DNA of 47,511 nucleotides, taken from Candidatus Woesearchaeota archaeon (GTDB lineage Archaea; Nanobdellota; Nanobdellia; Woesearchaeales; CG1-02-33-12). This document shows positions 14,176 through 21,977 of the stretch, piece by piece. The notes beneath the pieces are model-generated. The model did not search any database. It was not told the DNA's origin and saw nothing but the letters and a program-made list of their open reading frames with translations. The stretch's first letter is position 1. Each line of letters opens with the position of its first letter. The stretch covers positions 1 to 47,511 of the forward strand of contig JAFCEA010000005.1 of the NCBI GenBank assembly GCA_017609385.1, read 5' to 3'. Made by a program: the position numbers and the translations under genes.

Positions 14176-16092
14176 ATGGCAAAAATAAAAATAAAATTTC
14201 CAGATGGCTCAGTTAAAGAGTATGAAAAGGGAATAAGCATAATTAAGGTAGCAGAAGGCCTAGGAAAAAGGCTTTCAGAGGATGCAATTGCAGCAAAGCT
14301 TAACAATGAATTAGTTGACCTTAACACAAAACTAAACAAAGACTCCAACCTAAAAATAATAACCTTCAAGGATGATGAAGGAAAAGAGGTTTTCAGGCAT
14401 TCAAGTGCTCACCTAATGGCCCAGGCAGTAAAAAACCTCTTTCCAAAAGCAAAATTTGCAATAGGCCCTGCAGTAGAGGAAGGCTTTTACTATGACATTG
14501 ATTATGAAAAGAGCTTCACACCAGAAGACTTTGTAAAAATTGAAAGAGAAATGGACAAGATAGTAAAAGAAAACCTAAGCATTGAAAGAACTGAACTGAC
14601 AAAGAAAGAAGCATTAAAGCTGTTCAAGGACAACCCATACAAGACAGAATTAATAAAAGAACTAAAAGATGAGAAAATAAGCATCTACAAGCAAGGCAAT
14701 TTCATAGATTTTTGCCGCGGTCCACATGTTCCTTCAACAGGAAAACTAAAGGCCTTTAAGCTGACAAAAATAGCAGGAGCATACTGGAAAGGTGATGCAA
14801 AAAACAAGCAGTTGCAGAGACTGTATGGAATCTCATTCCCAGACAAAAAACAGCTAAAAGATTATCTTAAGCTGTTGGAAGAGGCAGAGAAAAGAGACCA
14901 TCGAAAGCTTGGAAAAGAGCTTGACCTTTTCAGCGTCCACGACGAAGGACCTGGTTTTCCATTTTTTCATCCAAAGGGAACTGTTATAATAAATATTTTA
15001 AAAGATTTCTGGAGAAAAGAGCATGCAAAAGCAGGCTATACAGAGGTTATAACACCAATAATATTAAACAGAAATCTTTGGGAGCAGAGCGGCCACTGGG
15101 ATCATTACAAGGAAAACATGTACTTCACTAAAATAGATGACCAGGATTATGCTATAAAGCCAATGAACTGCCCTGGAGGAATATTAATCTACAAGACAAG
15201 ATTAAGATCCTATAGAGAGCTTCCAATGAGAATGGGTGAAATGGGAACTGTTCACAGGCATGAGCTATCTGGTGTTCTTGCAGGCTTATTTAGAGTAAGA
15301 TGCTTTACACAGGATGATGCACACATATACATGACAGAAGAACAGATAAAAAATGAGATTATTGGAGTACTTAACCTGACAGACCACTTCTATAAAACAT
15401 TTGGATTTGATTATAAGGTTGAATTAAGCACAAAGCCAGATAATGCAATGGGTTCTGATGAGTCATGGGAAAAAGCAACCTCTAGCTTAAAAGCTGCTTT
15501 GGATGCAAAAAAAATAAAATACAAGATTAATGAGGGTGAAGGTGCTTTCTATGGCCCAAAAATTGACTTTCATTTAAAGGACTGCCTTGGAAGGACATGG
15601 CAGTGCGGAACAATACAGCTTGATTTTGCAATGCCTGAAAAGTTTAACTTAACTTATGAGGGGAAGGATGGAAAAAAGCACAGGCCTATTATGATTCACC
15701 GTGTTATATATGGCTCAATAGAGAGATTTTTGGGCATACTTATAGAGCATTATGCCGGGAAATTTCCATTATGGCTAAGCCCGGTACAGGCAATTATCTT
15801 AAACATAAATGACAGCCATATTAACTATGGTGAAGAGCTAAAGAAAAAATTAGCTGAGAATAATATAAGGGTTGAAACTGATTTTAGGGCAGAGACAATG
15901 CCAAAAAAGGTTAGGGAAGCGCAGTTAAAGAAAATTCCATTAATCCTGACAGTTGGAGATAAAGAAATAAAAAACAAAACAGTAGCAGTGAGAACACTTG
16001 ACGGCAAGGTTTATTTCAATATAAAGCCAGAAGACTTAATCAAAAAGATGCAGGAGATTATAGACAGGAAATCATCTGAGATTAAGTTTTAA
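14176..16092 (+). CDS. thrS: Threonyl-tRNA synthetase, bacterial type
   Basis: 638 residues, charging tRNA-Thr. Domain order is TGS (1-60), N2 editing domain with HSSAHLMAQAV and FCRGPH, class II catalytic core and C-terminal anticodon-binding domain. Zinc ligands are the Cys in MNCPGG and the His residues in HRHELSG and MIHRVIYG. Motif 2 is FRVRCFTQDDAHIY. This is the bacterial/eukaryotic architecture. Most euryarchaeal ThrRSs lack TGS and N2 and carry a DTD-like editing domain, so lateral acquisition is likely. ATG 14176 is chosen because GGAGGATG (14163-14170) is at Shine-Dalgarno distance; ATG 14155 and 14161 are too early. Confidence 0.95.
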   Translation: MAKIKIKFPDGSVKEYEKGISIIKVAEGLGKRLSEDAIAAKLNNELVDLNTKLNKDSNLKIITFKDDEGKEVFRHSSAHLMAQAVKNLFPKAKFAIGPAVEEGFYYDIDYEKSFTPEDFVKIEREMDKIVKENLSIERTELTKKEALKLFKDNPYKTELIKELKDEKISIYKQGNFIDFCRGPHVPSTGKLKAFKLTKIAGAYWKGDAKNKQLQRLYGISFPDKKQLKDYLKLLEEAEKRDHRKLGKELDLFSVHDEGPGFPFFHPKGTVIINILKDFWRKEHAKAGYTEVITPIILNRNLWEQSGHWDHYKENMYFTKIDDQDYAIKPMNCPGGILIYKTRLRSYRELPMRMGEMGTVHRHELSGVLAGLFRVRCFTQDDAHIYMTEEQIKNEIIGVLNLTDHFYKTFGFDYKVELSTKPDNAMGSDESWEKATSSLKAALDAKKIKYKINEGEGAFYGPKIDFHLKDCLGRTWQCGTIQLDFAMPEKFNLTYEGKDGKKHRPIMIHRVIYGSIERFLGILIEHYAGKFPLWLSPVQAIILNINDSHINYGEELKKKLAENNIRVETDFRAETMPKKVREAQLKKIPLILTVGDKEIKNKTVAVRTLDGKVYFNIKPEDLIKKMQEIIDRKSSEIKF

Positions 16093-16169
16093 TTTTCTTT
16101 TTCTTTAAATAAAACAAAAGATTTATAAAGAAGTTGTAACTAACTAATTACAATAGAACAAAGGTAAAA

Positions 16170-16469
16170 ATGACAGATGTTTACAAGACTCCAAAGTACC
16201 CTAATTCAAATGATTGTGGTTGCGGTTATGCTAACAAGGCTATAGCAGAATTAAAAAATAAAAGAGTATATCCTCTTGCTGAAGAATTAAGTCATATTGA
16301 ATTATTATTACCAAAAGACAAGATAGGAACTCAACCTTTGTCTGATGAAAGCCTGGATGAAATGATTAATTCAGGGGAATATGATTTCTTTGATATTCCT
16401 GAATTACCTTTTAGATTGTTGAATTATAAGTCAAAGATTATTAAGAGTCAAAGATTTTCTCATAAATAA
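16170..16469 (+). CDS. Hypothetical protein with N-terminal CGCGY motif
   Basis: 99 residues, not recognised. The N-terminus has NDCGCGYANKA, two Cys that might bind metal or form a disulfide; the rest is charged with no membrane helix. ATG 16170 lies downstream of a GATTTATAAAG box (about 16120-16130), so it has its own promoter. It sits between thrS and srp54 on the same strand. Codon use looks like its neighbours and there is no overlapping alternative gene. Confidence 0.6.
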   Translation: MTDVYKTPKYPNSNDCGCGYANKAIAELKNKRVYPLAEELSHIELLLPKDKIGTQPLSDESLDEMINSGEYDFFDIPELPFRLLNYKSKIIKSQRFSHK

Positions 16470-16519
16470 TTATATTTTCTTTTATGATTAAAAGATTAAT
16501 CTTATGTTTTTTCTAAAGT

Positions 16520-16528
16520 TTTATAAAT
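16520..16528 (+). promoter_or_regulatory. TATA box of srp54
   Basis: TTTATAAAT is centred 28 bp before ATG 16552, consistent with a leaderless or nearly leaderless transcript. Confidence 0.55.
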
Positions 16529-16551
16529 GAAAACCTGTTTTCAGATGTAAA

Positions 16552-17913
16552 ATGGTGCTTGAGAAGCTTGGAAGCTCGCTAAAAAATACCCTAAGCAAGA
16601 TAGCTAAAGCTATATTTGTAGATGAGAAACTCATAAATGAGCTTGTCAAGGACATACAAAGGGCATTATTACAGTCAGATGTTAATGTTAAATTAGTCTT
16701 TGATTTAACTAATAAGATAAAAGAGCGCGCCTTAAAAGAGGAAACTCCAGCTGGCCTCACAAAAAAAGAATATCTTGTAAAAGTAGTTTATGAGGAATTA
16801 GTAAATTTTGTTGGAAAAGAAGAAGGCAAGATAGAGATAAAAAAGAAACCAACAAAAATAATGCTTGTTGGCTTGTTTGGCTCTGGAAAAACAACTCAGG
16901 CAGGAAAGCTTGCAAAATATTATACAAAAAGGGGCTATAAGGTTGCACTGGTTGGCCTTGATACTCACAGGCCTGCTGCAATGGAACAGATTGAGCAGAT
17001 AGCTAAAAAAGCAAAGGTTCCTGTTTTTCTTGACAAAAAGGAAAAAAATCCATTGAAGATATGGAAAGAGTTTGAAAAGGAATTCAATAAGTACAATATA
17101 ATAATCATAGACACTTCTGGAAGGGATGCATTATCAAAGGATTTAATTGAGGAAATAAAAAAGATAAATAATGCTGTAAAGCCAGAGGAAAATCTTCTGG
17201 TAATAAGCGCTGACATTGGTCAGGCAGCCCAGAAACAAGCACAAAAATTTCATGAATCATGCAAGGTAACAGGAATAATTGTTACAAAGATGGACGGTAC
17301 TGCAAAAGCAGGAGGAGCCTTAACATCATGTGCTGCAACAGATGCAAAAATAAAGCTTATTGGTATTGGTGAAAAACTAGATGATTTAGAGATTTTCAAA
17401 CCAGAAGGATTTATTTCAAGACTGCTTGGAATGGGTGATTTGGAAGCATTACTAGAGAAAGCAGAGCAAGCAATATCCAAAGAGGATGCAGAGGATTTAG
17501 GAAAAAGATTCCTAAAGGGAGAGTTTAACTTAATCGACTTATATGAGCAGATGCAGGCAATGAGCAAGATGGGGCCATTGAGTAAAATAACTGAGATGAT
17601 CCCAGGATTTTCCAAGTTAAAGATGCCAAAGGACTTGTTGAAAGTTCAGGAAGGCAAGCTGAAAAAGTGGCGCTTTATAATGGATTCAATGTCAAAGCAG
17701 GAGCTTGAAAATCCGGATGTTATAAGCATTACAAGAATTGACAGGATTGCAAAGGGCTCAGGAACATCCACAAGGGAAATCAGGGAATTATTAAAGCAGT
17801 ACAGGCAGAGCAAAAAAATGGTAAAGCTCTTTAAGGGCGGCAATCAAAAAAGCATGGAAAGAATGATGAAAAAGTTCAGCGGAAAAGGAATGCCAAATAT
17901 AAAGTTTAAGTAA
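16552..17913 (+). CDS. srp54: Signal recognition particle GTPase SRP54
   Basis: 453 residues, binding 7S RNA and signal sequences to target nascent proteins to the membrane. The N domain is about 1-95. The G domain has G1 GLFGSGKTTQAGKLA, DTSGRD and TKMDGTAKAGG, and ends near 300. The Met-rich M domain follows (EQMQAMSKMGPLSKITEMIPG) with the RNA-binding GSGTSTREIRELLKQYRQ. All GTPase motifs are intact. Start ATG 16552 gives the normal N terminus. The downstream convergent gene ends 18 bp away. Confidence 0.97.
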   Translation: MVLEKLGSSLKNTLSKIAKAIFVDEKLINELVKDIQRALLQSDVNVKLVFDLTNKIKERALKEETPAGLTKKEYLVKVVYEELVNFVGKEEGKIEIKKKPTKIMLVGLFGSGKTTQAGKLAKYYTKRGYKVALVGLDTHRPAAMEQIEQIAKKAKVPVFLDKKEKNPLKIWKEFEKEFNKYNIIIIDTSGRDALSKDLIEEIKKINNAVKPEENLLVISADIGQAAQKQAQKFHESCKVTGIIVTKMDGTAKAGGALTSCAATDAKIKLIGIGEKLDDLEIFKPEGFISRLLGMGDLEALLEKAEQAISKEDAEDLGKRFLKGEFNLIDLYEQMQAMSKMGPLSKITEMIPGFSKLKMPKDLLKVQEGKLKKWRFIMDSMSKQELENPDVISITRIDRIAKGSGTSTREIRELLKQYRQSKKMVKLFKGGNQKSMERMMKKFSGKGMPNIKFK

Positions 17914-17931
17914 AAGTATTAATTCTTTTAA

Positions 17932-18363
17932 TTAGCTTAACCCAGCTCTTATTGCTGCAATTATCAATCCTAGTATTATTCCTATTACCAAGCCACAAAA
18001 AAACTCCCTGACACCACACCTTAACTGCTCTTTTGGGCAGTAACTTCTCTGAAGTTTGTCAAGCTCTTCAACCCTTTTTCTGACTGTTTTGAGTGCCTCT
18101 TCCCTTGTTTTTGCTTTCAATAAATCCCTGCTAAGGTCAATATCATAAATAATATCCCTCACCCAGTTGCTGAAATCATTTCTATCTTTTGTTACATGAT
18201 GTTTAAATGTATTTTCATCCATTATTTCCAAGGCATCAGCAAGTTCTTGCAGGTTTCTTACAGATGCCCCCATGTGCAGATTAAAGTAGTGCCTTGGAAC
18301 AACATCCATTAGGATTAATTTTGCATCTTCTGGAAACAAAATTTTTCTTACTATTTTAATCAT
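17932..18363 (-). CDS. DUF5752-like protein with C-terminal membrane helix
   Basis: 143 residues. The region HYFNLHMGASVRNLQELAD and TFKHHVTKDRNDFSNWVRD matches the adjacent gene at 18368 and what I recognise as DUF5752, a domain found beside or fused to alpha-glucan enzymes. A C-terminal hydrophobic helix (VIGIILGLIIAAIRAG) would anchor it in the membrane; the paralogue lacks this. It starts four bases after the paralogue's stop, so both belong to the amylase operon. It may tether glucan enzymes; function unproven. Confidence 0.6.
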   Translation of the reverse strand: MIKIVRKILFPEDAKLILMDVVPRHYFNLHMGASVRNLQELADALEIMDENTFKHHVTKDRNDFSNWVRDIIYDIDLSRDLLKAKTREEALKTVRKRVEELDKLQRSYCPKEQLRCGVREFFCGLVIGIILGLIIAAIRAGLS

Positions 18364-18367
18364 CCCT

Positions 18368-18697
18368 TTAGCTGAATTTCTTTATTATATGTTTTAAGAT
18401 GATTATCTGTGTTTTATCTTTGCTAGTTGTTTTCAAAAGCTCTTTTGCTAGCTTTTCTTCCTTAAAAACATCTTTAATCCAATTACTGAAATCATTTCTC
18501 ATTTCATTAACATGATGTTTAAATATGTCATCAGTCATTTTATCAAGCTGTTTGGATAAATCCAACACATTTTTTAAAATTGTTCCATCTTGAACAAAAA
18601 AATAATGCTCTGGATTAGCATCTCTTAATATATCTCTCTTCTTCATTGATTTTTTCTTAACCCCCCCTTTCTTTACAACTTTTCTTTTTGTTTTCAT
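18368..18697 (-). CDS. DUF5752-like protein, soluble paralogue
   Basis: 109 residues. After a Lys-rich N-terminus (about 25 residues) it contains EHYFFVQDGTILKNVLDLS and IFKHHVNEMRNDFSNWIKD, clearly paralogous to the next gene down. The conserved HHV, RNDFSNW and HYF residues are retained in both. Its ATG overlaps the stop of the GH57 gene (ATGA), showing translational coupling to the amylase. There is no membrane segment. The domain probably assists glucan metabolism, but its molecular role is not known to me. Confidence 0.62.
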   Translation of the reverse strand: MKTKRKVVKKGGVKKKSMKKRDILRDANPEHYFFVQDGTILKNVLDLSKQLDKMTDDIFKHHVNEMRNDFSNWIKDVFKEEKLAKELLKTTSKDKTQIIILKHIIKKFS

Positions 18698-19961
18698 ACT
18701 ACCACCTCTTTTTTTAAAGTATTATGCTCTTTTAGCCTGAAGTTTATATCATTTAATATATTCATAAAGGTTATAAATGCATCATAAGGATTGTCATAAG
18801 GATTAAAATATTTATGCACATCACCATCATTGAACCACTTTGTGCACATGTAATAAAAATGGTCGCTTGTCTGAAGATTTCTCCAGTCATTAATAAGTTT
18901 TTTATCATTTGATTTTTTTATTGCTTCTTCTATAAGATATATCTCATTTATTGCTGATTTTTGCATGTCATTCCCATCCCATGCACTTGTATCTCTCTCA
19001 ATATCTGCCCATGAAACAGGGCTGTGAATATCTAGTTCTGCAACAGGATTATATGTTTTTACTGCCTCACTTGGAGTTTTGAAATCATTGTCAGGGTGCT
19101 TCAATAGCTCCTGAGGCAAGTATCTCAAAAAATTAAATATCCCTGTATCTGCCCACTGGTGCTCACCAAATGTCTCATAATCCATAAAAAGATTTACTAG
19201 ATTGCCATTTCCATTAACAGCATTAATCCAACTAGCATATTTATCAACTGTCAGCGGCCATTCCTTCCAGCTTCTGTCTGAAAACCTGAATGCAACATCA
19301 TCAGATAACTTGTAGTTTTTAAGCAAAAGCTTTATCCTTGATGTTGTTTTTGGCCTGTAAATAAAGTTGGGTGATCTCCAACCAAGTATATGATCAGCAC
19401 CTTCTGCCAGTATTCCCTTATAACCCATTGATTCAACAAAATTTGCAAGCTCATTATTATAGACAAGCTCTGTATTCCTGAAAATAGATGGATTTTGCTT
19501 AAACAAGCTTCTTATCTTTTTGTTATGCAAAATAACCTGCTCCTTAAATTCCTGTTTTGAATGCAGGAATGCAAGTGAATGATAGTATGTTTCATCAAGT
19601 ATTTCAACCTTGCCAGTATCAACTAGAATGCAAGTGAATGATAGTATGTTTCATCAAGTATTTCAACCTTGCCAGTATCAACTAGATCCTTAAATGATTG
19701 TAAAACATCTGGCATAAGCTCCTCAAATTGTTCCAAGATAACACCTGAAAAAGAATAGCTTATCTTAAATTCTTCATGCTTGTTAAGCAAATCAAGCATT
19801 AGCTCATTGGTTGGGAGATAACATTTTTCTGCAACCTTTTTTAGTATACCCAGATTCTTCTTCTTATTAGTATAACTATGATTCTTCCCAATCTCAAAAA
19901 CATTATATTCTCTCAGCCTATAAGGCTGGTGAACCTGGAAATAAAAACAAATTGATACCAT
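18694..19961 (-). pseudogene. GH57 alpha-amylase-like gene, frameshifted by a tandem duplication
   Basis: Two frames together make one GH57 glycoside hydrolase. The N-terminal part (19961 to 19623) has motif 1 VHQPYRL and motif 2 TYYHSLAF, then stops. The C-terminal part has motif 3 LAEGADHI, whose Glu is the nucleophile, motif 4 MDYETFGEH, whose Asp is the acid/base, and motif 5 SWADIERDTSAWDGN. A 59-bp tandem duplication shifts the frame at the join. Deleting one copy gives an uninterrupted protein of 402 residues reading TYYHSLAFLHSKQEFKEQV across the join. Either a recent inactivating mutation or an assembly error. The enzyme would hydrolyse glycogen or other alpha-glucans. Confidence 0.88.
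19567..19684. repeat. Perfect 59-bp tandem duplication inside GH57
   Basis: Copy 1 is 19567-19625 and copy 2 is 19626-19684, with every base identical; two more bases match beyond the unit. 59 is not a multiple of three, so the duplication causes the frameshift. No spacer and no divergence implies it is very recent or artefactual. Confidence 0.97.
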
Positions 19962-19999
19962 TTTATTGCTTTTTATTTAATTTTTTGAACCCTCCTTTA

Positions 20000-21211
20000 T
20001 TACATAGTTAATGCTTTTTTATAAACATCAATGCATTTTTTGGCACTATCATCCCAGCTGAATTTTTTTATTTCTATCAAGCCGTGCTCTTTCAAGCAAT
20101 GATGTAATGCATTATATTTAAGTACTGCTATTATTTTGTTGGCTATTTCATCTATATCCCAAAAATCAGCCTTAAGACAGTTTTTTATAACCTCTGAAAC
20201 ACCTGACTGCTTTGATATAATAACGGGTGTTCCATTTCTCATTGCTTCCAAGGGCGTTATCCCAAATGGCTCTGAAACAGAGGGCATAACATATAAGTCC
20301 GCCATTTTATATGCCTTGTCAACATCATCACCCCTTAAAAAACCAGTAAACAAGACATGCTTTGCTATTCCAAGTTTGGCTGCTCTCTCAACCATATTTA
20401 TTTCCATATCACCAGAGCCTGCAACAATAAACTTAATATCTTTTTCCTTTTCAAGTACTTTTTTAGCAGCATCAAGGAAATAATCAGGGCCTTTTTGCAA
20501 TGTTATCCTTCCAAGGAACAAAACTATTTTATCCTGGCTTTTTATCTCAAAATATTCCCTATCAAGAAAATCCTTAAATTCAATAGCATTATATACAACA
20601 AATACCTTTTCAGGGCTTATTCCATAATGCTCTATTATTTTATTTTTTGTAAAATTAGACACAGCTATAATCAAATCTGCAGCATGCATTCCCTTTCTTT
20701 CAATATCATAAACAGCCTGGTTTGGGTGGCCGCCAGTGCGATCAAACTCTGTTGCATGCACTTGTACGATCAATGGCTTTTTTGATACTTTTTTTGCTTC
20801 AATTCCTGCCAAAAAAGTCATCCAGTCATGGCAATGTATTAAATCAAAGGATTCATTTATTGCTATTTCCCTCGCTTTCATGGCATACCTGTTTACTTCC
20901 TCAAAAAGATTTTGTCCATAAATATTTCCAAAGTTTTTGTTGAAATATCTGCTTTTATATGTTTTGGCGTATCCCTCAGATGAGATATAAGGAACTAACA
21001 AAGAGCTTACTCTCTTAATATTAAGAAAACTAGTGCAACTTGCAATTATAAGATTAACAAAATCTGATTTAATTGGCCTTGGTGCTGTTGGCAGTACAAA
21101 TGTTATATTAACGTCCTGTTTGCTTAGGGCTTTTGTAAGGCCATAGCAAGCAGTTCCTAAGCCGCCTGTGTTAAAAGGCGGAAACTCCCAGCCAAACATT
21201 AAAACTTTCAT
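20000..21211 (-). CDS. GT4/GT5-like glycosyltransferase of the glycogen locus
   Basis: 403 residues with the GT-B fold. The N-terminal domain begins MKVLMFGWEFPPFNTGGLG, containing the loop that binds the acceptor. The C-terminal domain has the sugar-nucleotide signature EPFGITPLEAMRNGTPVI near residue 315. It is like the glycosyltransferases that accompany GH57 amylases in archaea and may extend alpha-glucans. ATG 21211 is preferred to the TTG one codon upstream. It is 38 bp upstream of the GH57 gene on the same strand, so it probably heads the operon GT4, GH57, DUF5752, DUF5752, and it is divergent from the regulator at 21404. Confidence 0.85.
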   Translation of the reverse strand: MKVLMFGWEFPPFNTGGLGTACYGLTKALSKQDVNITFVLPTAPRPIKSDFVNLIIASCTSFLNIKRVSSLLVPYISSEGYAKTYKSRYFNKNFGNIYGQNLFEEVNRYAMKAREIAINESFDLIHCHDWMTFLAGIEAKKVSKKPLIVQVHATEFDRTGGHPNQAVYDIERKGMHAADLIIAVSNFTKNKIIEHYGISPEKVFVVYNAIEFKDFLDREYFEIKSQDKIVLFLGRITLQKGPDYFLDAAKKVLEKEKDIKFIVAGSGDMEINMVERAAKLGIAKHVLFTGFLRGDDVDKAYKMADLYVMPSVSEPFGITPLEAMRNGTPVIISKQSGVSEVIKNCLKADFWDIDEIANKIIAVLKYNALHHCLKEHGLIEIKKFSWDDSAKKCIDVYKKALTM

Positions 21212-21403
21212 CAAAATCCTCTTTTTATAGCTCTATCTAACTAAGTTAAACAGAAACAGTTACTACTTAAATAAGTTCTCGATTACTAGATAGTAACATA
21301 AATAGTAGTTTGTTGACAAATTCACCCTTAAAGAGATAAAACAAAACATATTTATATTAGTCTTGCCTTGTATGTGACATAAAAACATTTCTTGGGGGAT
21401 AAA
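21212..21403. promoter_or_regulatory. Divergent promoter region of the glycogen locus
   Basis: A TATA-like TATTTAAG on the minus strand (about 21266-21273) serves the GT4 operon, and CATATTTATATTA (about 21348-21359) serves the regulator operon. An exact 7-bp inverted repeat, GTTACTA (21259-21265) and TAGTAAC (21291-21297), separated by 25 bp, abuts the minus-strand TATA box. It is a candidate binding site for the AsnC-like protein encoded next door. Confidence 0.5.
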
Positions 21404-21976
21404 ATGAGGGAAATTGATAAACAAGAGGAAATTATAGTTAAAGAACTTATAAAAAATCCAAGAATTTCTGACAACCAGATAAGCAAAAACACTGGTGTTC
21501 CTGTAAAGACAGTTAACAGAAAAAGAAAAAAACTTGAAAAGGAAGGGCTTCTTTATTACTTTGCATACCTTAACAATGGACCGCATGGAACAGGCATTTT
21601 CACAGCAAGACAATTGTATATAGTTACATTCAAGCTAGGAATAACAAGAAAGCAAATAGAAGAAATGATGAAAAAAGAGGAGCCAACCAAAACAGAGTTA
21701 AAGCATATAGCTGAATCTTATCTTGGTGATAGAGATGGCAATGTTATAATTGTTATGATAATTGAATCAAGGCGTGAATCTGATATTATTGAGATATTTA
21801 ATGCAGAACTAGTTCCAAAATTCAAAAGATATTTTGGCAATGATGCAATTATTAAGACAGAAGCGCTAACACTCAATATTCCAACAGTAATGCTGCGTAA
21901 CTACATGCCTTTGGTTAATATAATGCATGGGAAGGTCAAGGAAGACTGGCCAGATGAGCTAATATTTGTCGATTAA
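21404..21976 (+). CDS. AsnC/Lrp-like transcriptional regulator
   Basis: 190 residues. The N-terminal winged HTH (about 5-60) reads IVKELIKNPRISDNQISKNTGVPVKTVNRKRKKLEKEG, the classic AsnC pattern. The rest is longer than a standard RAM ligand domain and diverges, so the ligand is unknown. ATG 21404 follows GGGGGAT at Shine-Dalgarno distance; TTG 21392 is rejected. It is divergent from the GT4 operon and one base upstream of the glycogen synthase start, so it probably regulates both arms of this locus. Confidence 0.78.
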   Translation: MREIDKQEEIIVKELIKNPRISDNQISKNTGVPVKTVNRKRKKLEKEGLLYYFAYLNNGPHGTGIFTARQLYIVTFKLGITRKQIEEMMKKEEPTKTELKHIAESYLGDRDGNVIIVMIIESRRESDIIEIFNAELVPKFKRYFGNDAIIKTEALTLNIPTVMLRNYMPLVNIMHGKVKEDWPDELIFVD

Positions 21977-21977
21977 A

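Noticed and set aside
18694..19961. GH57 halves as two separate genes
   Set aside because: The catalytic motifs are split between them, and removing one copy of the 59-bp duplication restores a single frame.
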